Positions 25,061-33,055 of a DNA stretch of 64,000 nt are shown in pieces. Position 1 is the stretch's first letter. The number at the start of each line of letters is the position of its first letter. Source of the stretch: Flavobacterium oncorhynchi (GTDB lineage: Bacteria > Bacteroidota > Bacteroidia > Flavobacteriales > Flavobacteriaceae); contig NZ_MUHA01000030.1 in NCBI RefSeq assembly GCF_002217355.1, positions 22,690 through 86,689 of the forward strand. The letters are read 5' to 3'. A program made the position numbers and the translations under genes. Under the pieces are notes generated by a model. That model ran no database searches. It was not told where the DNA came from and saw only the letters and a list, made by a program, of their open reading frames with translations.

Positions 25061-26224
25061 TTAAAAACTTCCCCCAGATCCGCCGCCGCTAAATCCACCT
25101 CCGCCAAAATCCATAGGAGAATCTGTTTTTACTTCTGGTTTCATACCAAAAGTTGAAGCAACAATTAAAGCTTCTGCATTTAAAATTGCATTAGAATTAT
25201 TGATTCTGTCTGGTTTAAAAGTTAAACCTTCTTCTTTGTTTTTTAATTTTTGAATAGAAAAATAAGCTATCACAAACAGCACTAAACCGCCAAACGTTAA
25301 TGCCACTTCGATTGGCAAAACAGAATAATAGAATCGTATAGTAAAAATTGAAAATCCTATTGCTGCAAAACTAATCCAAAGCATGATTCTGTCTTTTATT
25401 TTTAAAGCTTGAACCAAATAAACGATTGGGACTATAAAAGTAAAGGCGTAAAAGAAGAAAGCAAACGAAATGTCTTGACCTGGAAGTACATCTACTCCTA
25501 AAAGCTCAAAAGAAAGTTCTCTTACCACTAAATAATTGCAAGAAAGATAAAATAGAATCAAACAAAAACTATTAGCTAATAATAATCCATTGTAATAGTA
25601 CCATTTTGTTAAACTTTTAATTCTGTTTTTTGTAAAAAAGTAAATTCCTGCTGATGCTAACATTGCAACAAAAGGCAAAATTGTTTTTCCTATATCGCCA
25701 ATTTCAAACATTCCAAAGAATAAAACTGCAGAAGAAGCAAGACAAAAAACAAGCATCGATAATAAGTGCAGGTATCTTCTGTATGTAAGGAAAGAAGTAA
25801 TAGCAACAAAAACGGCAATAATAATTTCATATCCTTCTGTAGTAATTGCGATTGCAAAACCAATATTTAAAAGGATTCCCAAAATAAAAGCATCATCTAA
25901 ACCATGCCTGTAATATTTTTGATTAGCCAAAAATTCAGCACCTATAATACCAACTCCAGCAAAAAGATAACAGCAAATCTTAAAATAGAAATCTTCACCG
26001 CTGAGTCCAATTAAAGAAATAGCTCCGCAAATCGACAAATACAAAAATGATCCCAGTAGAAAAAAACCTAATCGAACCAAAATATTACTTTGACTTCTAA
26101 AGGAAGGCAATGCATTCTTAATTATTTTTGTTTGTTCTTTGCTTATAAAACCACCATTTTGCAAAGTTTCAGCTTCTTCGACTAAAGCCAAATTATTCAA
26201 TAGATTTTTGTCGTGTAGTATCAT
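25061..26224 (-). CDS. Polytopic membrane protein with Gly-rich tail
   Basis: This protein of 387 residues has about 10-11 hydrophobic segments, beginning near residue 50 (LVRLGFFLLGSFLYLSICGAISLIG). A short soluble N-terminal part precedes them. The C-terminus ends in a glycine/serine-rich tail (DFGGGGFSGGGSGGSF). The upstream gene overlaps it by four bases (ATGA type), so the two are translationally coupled and probably form a complex. I recognise no function beyond membrane location. Similar Gly-rich ends occur in TPM-domain and DUF4401-like proteins, but I cannot assign those. Confidence 0.8.
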   Translation of the reverse strand: MILHDKNLLNNLALVEEAETLQNGGFISKEQTKIIKNALPSFRSQSNILVRLGFFLLGSFLYLSICGAISLIGLSGEDFYFKICCYLFAGVGIIGAEFLANQKYYRHGLDDAFILGILLNIGFAIAITTEGYEIIIAVFVAITSFLTYRRYLHLLSMLVFCLASSAVLFFGMFEIGDIGKTILPFVAMLASAGIYFFTKNRIKSLTKWYYYNGLLLANSFCLILFYLSCNYLVVRELSFELLGVDVLPGQDISFAFFFYAFTFIVPIVYLVQALKIKDRIMLWISFAAIGFSIFTIRFYYSVLPIEVALTFGGLVLFVIAYFSIQKLKNKEEGLTFKPDRINNSNAILNAEALIVASTFGMKPEVKTDSPMDFGGGGFSGGGSGGSF

Positions 26225-27219
26225 TCAGCTATTTTTTTATGGAAGTTTTTAATCAGTTTTATAAATAGTACAATTGAACCAATGAAATATGCCGGCAAAA
26301 GGAAAATAAAAAGTTCCCAAATGTCTGAGAAATCGATGTGTTCAAAAATTCTAAACAAGACAATATTTAGTCCGATATAAGCATAAATAATCATAAAAAC
26401 ATACAATGACATTGCTTTCAAATCATGACTGACTTTATAAAAATAATAAGATGAAGCTGCCAAAATACAGGCAAAAATCATCCAGAAAAATTCATGATTA
26501 ACTAGATTACTAATCGAAGCAATTGCTATAATATGCAAAGCAAATGTTTGAAAGATAATAGAAAAATGAGTTTTTAAATTGATTCTAAAACTATAAATCG
26601 TCCAAAGAATAAGCAAAACTCCGAGCATAATTGCCGAATAGCTTAAGTTTTGATTGTCATAGAAATTATTATTCTCATTAAAAATATCCTGCGGCGTTAC
26701 GGAAAGTCCAACATAAGCCGCCAAACCTGTAACAGCAATTGTTAAAACACTTTTATTATCAAAATAATAGGCACAAACAAAGCTGACGATCGTTGGTACC
26801 AAAGTTGCTAAACCATAATGCTCTCCAAAAGGTTTATATTGAAACTGAAGATATCCAATAAAAATGCATGTCAAAATATTAGCCAATAAAACCAAATATT
26901 CTAAAACAGGATTATCAAAAGTAGTTTCTGTTTTTTGAAAGCCTTTTGAATTTTTAAAACAATAATAAAAACAGCCAGCAATAATTACAAGTAATATTGA
27001 CAAAAGAGAAATATGCCCAATAGTATCACTATTATTATAAATTAAAATTCCAACTCCAGAAGTAAAAAGCAATACTGAAAAATAAAGCAATAGTTTTAAT
27101 TCAGCATTTAAAGAAAATATATTTAAGCTTCTATACTTATTAATCTCTTGAAACTGATTTTCTGTAATTAGATTTTTCTCATAAAGACCTTGAGTTGCCT
27201 GTTCATCAAATTGCGTCAT
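26221..27219 (-). CDS. DUF2157-like polytopic membrane protein
   Basis: This membrane protein of 332 residues resembles the DUF2157 family. The soluble N-terminal segment MTQFDEQATQGLYEKNLIT is followed by FQEINKYRSLNIFSLNAELK and then about ten transmembrane helices starting at LLLYFSVLLFTSGVGILIYN. DUF2157 proteins share a short N-terminal helix hairpin before the membrane part. Its stop overlaps the start of the next gene by 4 bp. There is no known biochemical role. It is the first gene of a two-gene operon. Confidence 0.78.
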   Translation of the reverse strand: MTQFDEQATQGLYEKNLITENQFQEINKYRSLNIFSLNAELKLLLYFSVLLFTSGVGILIYNNSDTIGHISLLSILLVIIAGCFYYCFKNSKGFQKTETTFDNPVLEYLVLLANILTCIFIGYLQFQYKPFGEHYGLATLVPTIVSFVCAYYFDNKSVLTIAVTGLAAYVGLSVTPQDIFNENNNFYDNQNLSYSAIMLGVLLILWTIYSFRINLKTHFSIIFQTFALHIIAIASISNLVNHEFFWMIFACILAASSYYFYKVSHDLKAMSLYVFMIIYAYIGLNIVLFRIFEHIDFSDIWELFIFLLPAYFIGSIVLFIKLIKNFHKKIAE

Positions 27220-27303
27220 ATTTTTAATTTAAAAATGATCAATTCTCAAATGTAAAGAATTAGGTCGAAATTTCTTAAATTCTTAAGAATATATTTCGAA
27301 ACA

Positions 27304-27340
27304 TAAAAAAACCGATTTGTATAATTTACAAATCGGTTCT
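27304..27340 (-). terminator. Terminator at the end of the arginine operon
   Basis: An 11-bp perfect stem (ACCGATTTGTA with its complement) is followed on the minus strand by a T run of six, 20 bp after the argH stop. It marks the end of the arginine/proline operon. Confidence 0.85.
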
Positions 27341-27362
27341 ATATACTTAAAAGGAAGAGCTC

Positions 27363-28643
27363 TTATAAAGCTGCTTTCATTTTATCTTTAATAGCATCAA
27401 GACATAAATTATTAATACTGCCTTCGTGCGTGTGTTTTGTTTCTTTTGGAGATTTATACGTTCCTGCTTCCAATTGCTCTGCAACGGCTTTGTAAGCATC
27501 TCTAAACGGCATTCCTTCAACAACCATTTCATTTAAAGTATCTACTGTAAACAAATAATCGTATTTTTTATCTTCTAAAATATGATCTTTAACTGTAATA
27601 TCTTTTATAGAAAAAATCGCAATATCTAAACAAGATTTTAAAGTCTGAATTGCTGGAAACAAACCTTCTTTTAAAAGCTGCAAATCTCTGTGATAACCGC
27701 TTGGAAGATTATTGGTTATTAAAGTAATTTCGTATGGAAGCGCCTGAATTTTGTTGCATTTCCCTCTGATTAATTCGAAAACGTCTGGATTCTTTTTATG
27801 AGGCATAATGCTTGAACCTGTTGTAAGATGCGCCGGCAGACCAATAAAGTCGAAATTTTGACTCATATACAAACAAACATCCATAGCAAATTTTGATAAT
27901 GTTCCTGCAACACTTGTCATCGCAAAAGCAACCGTTTTTTCTGCTTTTCCACGGCTCATTTGTGCTGCAACGGCATTGTATTTCAAAGTTTCAAAACCTA
28001 ATTCCTGCGTTGTAAATGTTCTGTTGATTGGAAATGAGCTTCCGTAACCTGCAGCAGAACCTAACGGATTCTGATCTACAATTTTAGACGCCGCGTTTAC
28101 CATTGTAATATCATCAATCAAGCTCTCAGCATAAGCAGAAAACCACATTCCGAATGACGATGGCATTGCAATTTGTAAATGTGTATAACCCGGCAATAAT
28201 ACATTTTGGTGTTTTTCTGCCGATTCCATCAACAAATCAAACAAGGTTTTTACCTGTTCTTTTATCGCTTTTAATTCGTCTTTTAAATACAAATGAACAT
28301 CTACCAAAACCTGATCGTTACGAGAACGTGCCGTGTGGATTTTCTTTCCTGCATCGCCTAGTTTTACGGTTAGAAGATATTCGATTTTAGAATGCACATC
28401 TTCAAAACTGTCTTCGATTTCGAAATTTCCAACTACGATATCAGCGATGATTTCGTTTAATGCATCAACTAAAGAAGTTGTTTCTTCCTGAGTTAACAAA
28501 CCAATTTGCCCAAGCATTTTGGCGTGAGCGATTGAACCTAAAGCATCATATTTTGCTAAAACCAAATCCAGTTCACGATCGTTTCCAACTGTGAATTGTT
28601 CGATTTGTTTATCTGTTGGTATTCCTTTTTCCCAAAGTTTCAT
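27363..28643 (-). CDS. argH: Argininosuccinate lyase
   Basis: This enzyme splits argininosuccinate into arginine and fumarate, the last step of arginine synthesis. The 426-residue protein belongs to the fumarase/aspartase superfamily. It contains the signature GSSIMPHKKNPDVFELIRGK with the catalytic serine loop, HTARSRNDQVLVDVHLYLK, and LPGYTHLQIAMPSSFG. Its start MKLWEKGIPTD is typical of Bacteroidota ArgH. It is the last gene of the operon and is separated from the deacylase gene by a 194-bp spacer with repeats. Confidence 0.95.
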   Translation of the reverse strand: MKLWEKGIPTDKQIEQFTVGNDRELDLVLAKYDALGSIAHAKMLGQIGLLTQEETTSLVDALNEIIADIVVGNFEIEDSFEDVHSKIEYLLTVKLGDAGKKIHTARSRNDQVLVDVHLYLKDELKAIKEQVKTLFDLLMESAEKHQNVLLPGYTHLQIAMPSSFGMWFSAYAESLIDDITMVNAASKIVDQNPLGSAAGYGSSFPINRTFTTQELGFETLKYNAVAAQMSRGKAEKTVAFAMTSVAGTLSKFAMDVCLYMSQNFDFIGLPAHLTTGSSIMPHKKNPDVFELIRGKCNKIQALPYEITLITNNLPSGYHRDLQLLKEGLFPAIQTLKSCLDIAIFSIKDITVKDHILEDKKYDYLFTVDTLNEMVVEGMPFRDAYKAVAEQLEAGTYKSPKETKHTHEGSINNLCLDAIKDKMKAAL

Positions 28644-28645
28644 AA

Positions 28646-28686
28646 CTTAGATTTTTAGACTTCTTAGATTTTAGACTTCTTAGATT
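28646..28686. repeat. Tandem word repeat behind argE
   Basis: Two and a half tandem copies of a CTTAGATTTTAGACTT-like word, period about 16-17 bp, lie directly before the argH start. No gene is present. Confidence 0.6.
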
Positions 28687-28734
28687 GTTTTCTAATTTAG
28701 ACCTAATGTCATTGTTTATACTGATGGTGTTTCT

Positions 28735-28810
28735 AGCCCCGATAGTAGTGGAAATCCTTTTGTGCCGGGGTTCGGCACAAAAGATTGGAACGGATAGCGG
28801 GATTAGCTCC
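28735..28810. ncRNA. Structured intergenic element, copy B
   Basis: This is the second copy of the element at 20337-20414. AGCCCCGATAG and GGATAGCGGGA blocks flank a perfect hairpin CTTTTGTGCCG with CGGCACAAAAG. The stem sequence differs from copy A yet pairing is kept. It lies within the arginine operon between argE and argH. Confidence 0.55.
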
Positions 28811-28837
28811 AAATCCTTCGTCTACGCTCAGGATTTA

Positions 28838-29908
28838 TTATAATTTAAAGAAATCAGTTAGTATTTTGATGTACAAATCGACTCCTTCTTCAATTTCATT
28901 TACAAAAATAAATTCGTCTGCTGAATGTGAACGTAACGTTTCTCCTGGGCCTAATTTTAAAGATTGACAGCTTAAAACTGATTGATCTGAAAGCGTTGGT
29001 GAACCATAAGTTGTTCTTCCCAAAGCAATTCCAGCCTGAACTAAACCGTGAGCAACTGGAATAGACGATGCGTTTAAATGCATTGATCTTGGAGTTACTT
29101 CAGCGTTTACATTTGCTTTAACTACTTCTAGAATTTCAGCATTTGTATAGCGGTCTGTTACACGAATATCCACAACCAAATCACATTCTGATGGCACAAC
29201 GTTATGTTGTTTTCCAGCATTAATTTGCGTTACGGTCATTTTTACAGGGCCTAAAACGTCTGAGATTTTATCGAATTTATAGTTTTTAAACCATTCCATT
29301 ACTGGAATTGATTTGTATAATGCATTATCATCGTTTTGATGTGCGGCGTGACTTGCGGTTCCTTTTACTTTTACGTCCAAAACTAATAAACCTTTTTCGG
29401 CAACTGCTAATTGCATTAATGTTGGTTCTCCAACAATCGCACAATCTAATTCTGGTAAATGCTTTAAAACGCTGTTTAAACCATTTTTCCCACTGCTTTC
29501 TTCTTCGGCGGAAGCCACAATTACAATATTATGGGAAAGGTTTTGATTTTCATAAAAGTGAACAAAGGTTGCTAATAATGAAACTAAACAACCGCCTGCG
29601 TCATTGCTTCCTAAACCAAATAATTTACCGTCTTTTTCGATTGCTTTAAAAGGATCGTTGGTGTACGCCTGATTTGGTCGTACTGTATCGTGATGTGAGT
29701 TTAATAAAAGTGTTGGTTTGTTTTCGTCGAAATATTTGTTGAAAGCCCACACATTGTTGTTTTCTCTCTTGAAAGGAATTTCATTCTGATTGAACCAATT
29801 TTCGATTAAAAGAGCCGTCTGATCTTCTTCGCTTGAAAATGAAGGGGTTTCGATTAAGCTTTTTAATAAACTAATTGCTTCCTGAGTAAGCGTATCTATA
29901 TTTTTCAT
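28838..29908 (-). CDS. argE: M20-family deacylase, N-acyl-ornithine or N-acyl-citrulline
   Basis: This metallopeptidase-like enzyme removes the N-acyl group in arginine synthesis. The 356 residues contain the M20 zinc-site motifs: LLNSHHDTVRP with a metal His and Asp, LGSNDAGGCLVSLLA with the bridging Asp, and ASAEEESSGKNGL with the catalytic Glu pair. VGEPTLMQLAVAEKG follows. In the Bacteroidota pathway, carbamoylation occurs on the acylated ornithine, so the true substrate is probably N-acyl-citrulline rather than N-acetylornithine. That is inferred from the neighbouring argF'. Family members are also called acetylornithine deacetylase. Confidence 0.88.
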   Translation of the reverse strand: MKNIDTLTQEAISLLKSLIETPSFSSEEDQTALLIENWFNQNEIPFKRENNNVWAFNKYFDENKPTLLLNSHHDTVRPNQAYTNDPFKAIEKDGKLFGLGSNDAGGCLVSLLATFVHFYENQNLSHNIVIVASAEEESSGKNGLNSVLKHLPELDCAIVGEPTLMQLAVAEKGLLVLDVKVKGTASHAAHQNDDNALYKSIPVMEWFKNYKFDKISDVLGPVKMTVTQINAGKQHNVVPSECDLVVDIRVTDRYTNAEILEVVKANVNAEVTPRSMHLNASSIPVAHGLVQAGIALGRTTYGSPTLSDQSVLSCQSLKLGPGETLRSHSADEFIFVNEIEEGVDLYIKILTDFFKL

Positions 29909-30051
29909 TTTGTTGTGCTCTTGCCATAAAGGCGCTAAGTCGCTAAGTTTTTTTAAGCTTTTACTTTCTTAACTAAATAATATGCGACATTTTTAATTTG
30001 CGCAAATTTCTTAAATTAATATTTAAAAGCACTGCGCAGTTCTGTTTTTTT

Positions 30052-30190
30052 GCCACGAATTGCACGAATTTTCACAAATTTTTTTTTTATCACAGATTTA
30101 GAATCAAAATAAACTTTTTCATGTATGTTTAAAATTATTTTCTCTTTTTTAAACAGAAAAAAATTAGTGAAAATTCGTGTAATTCGTGGC
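30052..30190. repeat. GCCACGAATT-type inverted repeat, copy 2
   Basis: The 24-bp arms (30052-30075 and 30167-30190) differ by one base. The loop is about 90 bp and AT-rich. Same family as 24968-25025. It fills the argE-argB spacer. A GGCGCTAAGTCGCTAAG word lies just before it at about 29931-29948. Confidence 0.75.
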
Positions 30191-30197
30191 TATATCT

Positions 30198-30971
30198 TTA
30201 CAACGTAATTGTTGTATGCAGAATGTCTGAATTTTGAAGCATTCTGTGATGCCCAATTTTGATTTTCTGCACACCTCTTGATAAACTATTGAAACAGTTA
30301 TCCAGTTTTGGAATCATTCCAGAATGGATTACTTTTTCTTCTTTTAGTTGATTGTATAATGTTTCGTTGATTTCTGTTATTACAGATGAATCGTCTTCTG
30401 AATCTTGCAAGACACCTTGTTTTTCAAAACAATATGTCAATGTAACATCAAAAACTTCAGATAATGCAATTGATAATTCGCTCGCAATTGTATCAGCATT
30501 AGTATTTAACAATTGTCCGTTTTTATCGTGTGTAATCGCACAGAAAACAGGAACAACTCCTGCTTCTAATAAAGTTGCCAGTAATTTGGTATTGACTTGT
30601 TTTACATCGCCCACAAATCCGTAATCGATTGTAGGATGATTTCTTTTTGTTGACTGAATTAAATTCCCGTCAGCTCCTGAAAAACCAATTGCATTATTGT
30701 CTTTTGCCTGCAATTGCGCCACAATATGTTTATTGATTTGTCCGGCGTAAATCATTACCACAACATCAAGCATTGGAGCATCTGTAATTCGGCGTCCGTC
30801 AATCATTTGCGGAGCTAAACCTATACTCTGCGCCATTTTTGTAGCCGATTTTCCACCGCCATGAACTAAAACTTTATAGCCTTCAATTTTAGAAAAATCA
30901 GTTAAAAATTGTTCTAATTCTGCTGGATTGTCGATGATGTTTCCACCTATTTTTATTACTGATACTTGCAT
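30198..30971 (-). CDS. argB: N-acylglutamate kinase
   Basis: This kinase phosphorylates the gamma carboxyl of N-acetyl- or N-succinyl-glutamate, the second step of arginine synthesis. The 257 residues are an amino-acid kinase fold: VIKIGGNIIDN at the N-terminus, VLVHGGGKSATKMAQ, DGRRITDAPMLDVVVM, and LLNTNADTIASELSIAL for ATP and substrate binding. The C-terminal HSGMIPKLDNCFNSL is family-typical. In Bacteroidota the acyl group may be succinyl instead of acetyl; the sequence alone does not settle this. It lies between argF' and argE. Confidence 0.92.
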   Translation of the reverse strand: MQVSVIKIGGNIIDNPAELEQFLTDFSKIEGYKVLVHGGGKSATKMAQSIGLAPQMIDGRRITDAPMLDVVVMIYAGQINKHIVAQLQAKDNNAIGFSGADGNLIQSTKRNHPTIDYGFVGDVKQVNTKLLATLLEAGVVPVFCAITHDKNGQLLNTNADTIASELSIALSEVFDVTLTYCFEKQGVLQDSEDDSSVITEINETLYNQLKEEKVIHSGMIPKLDNCFNSLSRGVQKIKIGHHRMLQNSDILHTTITL

Positions 30972-31056
30972 AAGATTCTAAGGTTCTGAGATTCTAAGAT
31001 ACTAAGTTTTTTTCTACGCAAAGTTTCTTAGCATCTTAGTAGCTTAGAATCTTAGC
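30972..31056. repeat. Inverted repeat in the argB-argF' spacer
   Basis: Perfect 11-bp arms AAGATTCTAAG (30972-30982) and CTTAGAATCTT (31043-31053) sit within longer, imperfectly pairing arms made of repeated TTCTAAG words. A hairpin in the operon transcript is likely. Confidence 0.7.
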
Positions 31057-31069
31057 AACTTTAAAAAAA

Positions 31070-32017
31070 TTATATTTTTTTAAGAATCTTTTGTAAAACT
31101 AATTGTGCTGAATACGTTCTATTATTCGCTTGTTCGATTACGATTGAATTTTCTCCGTCAAGAACTTCGTCGCTTACAATTACGTTACGACGAACTGGAA
31201 GACAGTGCATGAATTTTCCGTTGTTGGTTAAAGCCATTTTTTCGGCTGTAACAGTCCAATTTGGATCGCTGTTGGTTACTTTTCCGTAATCATTGAAGTT
31301 ACTCCAGTTTTTTACGTAAACGAAATCGGCATTTTCGAACGCTTTATTTTGATCGTATTCGATTTTGCAATCTTTTGTGATTTCTGGACTTAGTTCGTAA
31401 CCTTCCGGATGTGTGATTACAAAATCCATATCTTTTTGCATCTGCATCATTTCTACGAATGAATTGGCAACTGCCTGTGGCAACGCTTTTGGATGCGGTG
31501 CCCATGAAAGCACTACTTTTGGTTTGTGCTTTGTTTTGTGTTCTTCCATCGTAATAGCGTCTGCCAAAGATTGCAACGGGTGACGAACCGCACTTTCCAT
31601 ATTCACGATTGGAACCGTAGCGTATTTTAGAAATCCTGAAATAACAGTTTCAGCATAATCTTTTTCTTTGTCAACCAAACCTGCAAAAGCACGAATTGCG
31701 ATAATATCACAGTATTGAGAAACTACTTCTGCCGCTTCTTTGATATGTTCTGAAGCACCAGAATTCATAACGGCTCCGTCTTCAAATTCTAATGTCCATC
31801 CTTCGTTGGTAAAGTTCATTACCATAACGTTCATTCCCAAATTCAAAGCTGCTTTCTGAGTACTCAAACGCGTTCTTAAACTCGGATTGAAGAATAACAT
31901 TCCAAGAGTTTTATTTTTACCTAATTTTTTATTTTTAAGCGGGTCTTTTTTGATCTTGATCGCGCTTTTTACCCATTTTGATAATGAGTCGATATCTTTT
32001 ATTGAAATATAATTCAT
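31070..32017 (-). CDS. argF': N-acylornithine carbamoyltransferase
   Basis: This enzyme transfers the carbamoyl group from carbamoyl phosphate to N-acetyl- or N-succinyl-ornithine. The 315 residues show the transcarbamylase fold: MLFFNPSLRTRLSTQ with the carbamoyl-phosphate loop (Ser46 to Arg50), and MHCLPVRRN near residue 266 in place of the ornithine-carbamoylase HCLPA motif. EGWTLEFEDGAVMN is typical of the Bacteroidota type studied in Bacteroides fragilis. It is therefore a variant ArgF. The acetyl versus succinyl choice depends on a loop (GASEH, 87-91) that differs here. It follows proB in the operon. Confidence 0.9.
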   Translation of the reverse strand: MNYISIKDIDSLSKWVKSAIKIKKDPLKNKKLGKNKTLGMLFFNPSLRTRLSTQKAALNLGMNVMVMNFTNEGWTLEFEDGAVMNSGASEHIKEAAEVVSQYCDIIAIRAFAGLVDKEKDYAETVISGFLKYATVPIVNMESAVRHPLQSLADAITMEEHKTKHKPKVVLSWAPHPKALPQAVANSFVEMMQMQKDMDFVITHPEGYELSPEITKDCKIEYDQNKAFENADFVYVKNWSNFNDYGKVTNSDPNWTVTAEKMALTNNGKFMHCLPVRRNVIVSDEVLDGENSIVIEQANNRTYSAQLVLQKILKKI

Positions 32018-32026
32018 TGTTTTTTT

Positions 32027-32098
32027 GTTTAATCGTTTATTTGTTTAACTGTTTATTTGCTAGATCGATTAACCGAATTAACGATTAAACAAATAAAC
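32027..32098. repeat. Inverted repeat in the argF'-proB spacer
   Basis: The arms are GTTTAATCGT (32027-32036) and ACGATTAAAC (32081-32090). A further GTTTATTTG/CAAATAAAC pair (32051-32059 and 32090-32098) shares one base with the first. Built from GTTTAATCG-type words. No gene is present. Confidence 0.7.
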
Positions 32099-32102
32099 CT
32101 TT

Positions 32103-32864
32103 CTACACAATCTTGGTAAAAGGAATTTCGTCTTTTAATGCCTTTAAAATAAAATTATCATTCAGTCCATTCACAATCCAAGTTTCAATATTCGCAGCTT
32201 TTGAAATTGCGGCAGCTTCTATTTTGGATTGCATTCCTCCTGTTCCGTGTGATGATTTTGATTCGCCGATTTCTTTTTCGAGTGATTTTAAATCGTTTAC
32301 CAATTTTATCGTTTCTGGATTTTCATCATGAATTGAATCTTTTGTGTAAATCCCATTTGTATTGGTGGCAATGATCAGAATATCAACATTTAAAAGAACT
32401 GCTGTTAAAGCCGCTAATTTATCATTATCTCCAAACCGAATCTCATCTGTAGCAACGGTATCATTTTCATTTATAATCGGAATATAATTGTTTTTAACCA
32501 ATACATTAATCGTATTTACAATGTTCTTTTTGGTCTGCTCTTTTTCGAAATCAGAATAAGAAAGTAGACACTGGGAAGTATTTAATCCTAAATCCTTGAA
32601 GTTTTCATTGTAAATCCGCATTAAATGTGGCTGTCCGATAGAAGCCAAAGCCTGTTTTACAAAAACATCTTTGTCCTGATTATCCAACTTTACAAATTGT
32701 TTTGCTGCAGCAATTGCTCCTGAACTTACGATGATAAATTCATATTCGTCGTTTAGAGCTGCAATCTGAATTCCAAGGTCTTCAATCTTTCCCCGCGAAA
32801 TATGATTGGTTTCTTTGGTTAAAGTATTACTTCCTATTTTTAATAAAATCCTTTTTTTGCTCAT
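32103..32864 (-). CDS. proB: Glutamate 5-kinase, form without PUA domain
   Basis: This kinase makes gamma-glutamyl phosphate, the first step of proline synthesis. From MSKKRILLKIGSNTLTKETN the protein has 253 residues. The amino-acid kinase motifs are clear: FIIVSSGAIAAAKQ, NENDTVATDEIRFGDNDKLAAL for glutamate and ATP binding, and SSHGTGGMQSKIEAA. It stops at the end of the kinase domain, lacking the C-terminal PUA domain of the Escherichia coli enzyme. An upstream in-frame Met would add 14 residues, but the chosen ATG fits the family better. Its partner proA is the next gene upstream in the operon. Confidence 0.93.
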   Translation of the reverse strand: MSKKRILLKIGSNTLTKETNHISRGKIEDLGIQIAALNDEYEFIIVSSGAIAAAKQFVKLDNQDKDVFVKQALASIGQPHLMRIYNENFKDLGLNTSQCLLSYSDFEKEQTKKNIVNTINVLVKNNYIPIINENDTVATDEIRFGDNDKLAALTAVLLNVDILIIATNTNGIYTKDSIHDENPETIKLVNDLKSLEKEIGESKSSHGTGGMQSKIEAAAISKAANIETWIVNGLNDNFILKALKDEIPFTKIV

Positions 32865-33055
32865 TGTTGTTGTTTTGCTGCGATTTTTTAACCGCAAAGT
32901 GCGCAAGGTTTTTTTATATTGTTTGTGTTTACAAAACGCTAAGTTCGCAAAGCTTTATCTTTAAATAAATTCCAATTTTCAAAGAAATCTGAAATCAAAA
33001 ATCGTTAATCATCAATCTAAAATTCTAAGAAGTCTAACAATCTAAGAAAGTCTAA
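32865..33055. repeat. Repeat-rich proA-proB spacer
   Basis: This 191-bp stretch without a gene holds two CGCAAAG-type blocks (around 32893-32905 and 32938-32953). It also holds a run of AATCTAAAATTCTAAGAAGTC words near 33014-33060. It resembles the other operon spacers but the arms pair poorly. Confidence 0.5.

Noticed and set aside
28609..28812. A 67-codon minus-strand frame in the argE-argH spacer
   Set aside because: It runs through the structured element copy B and the tandem words, overlapping the argH start.
28785..28967. A 60-codon plus-strand frame across the argE end
   Set aside because: It is antisense to argE and crosses the structured element.
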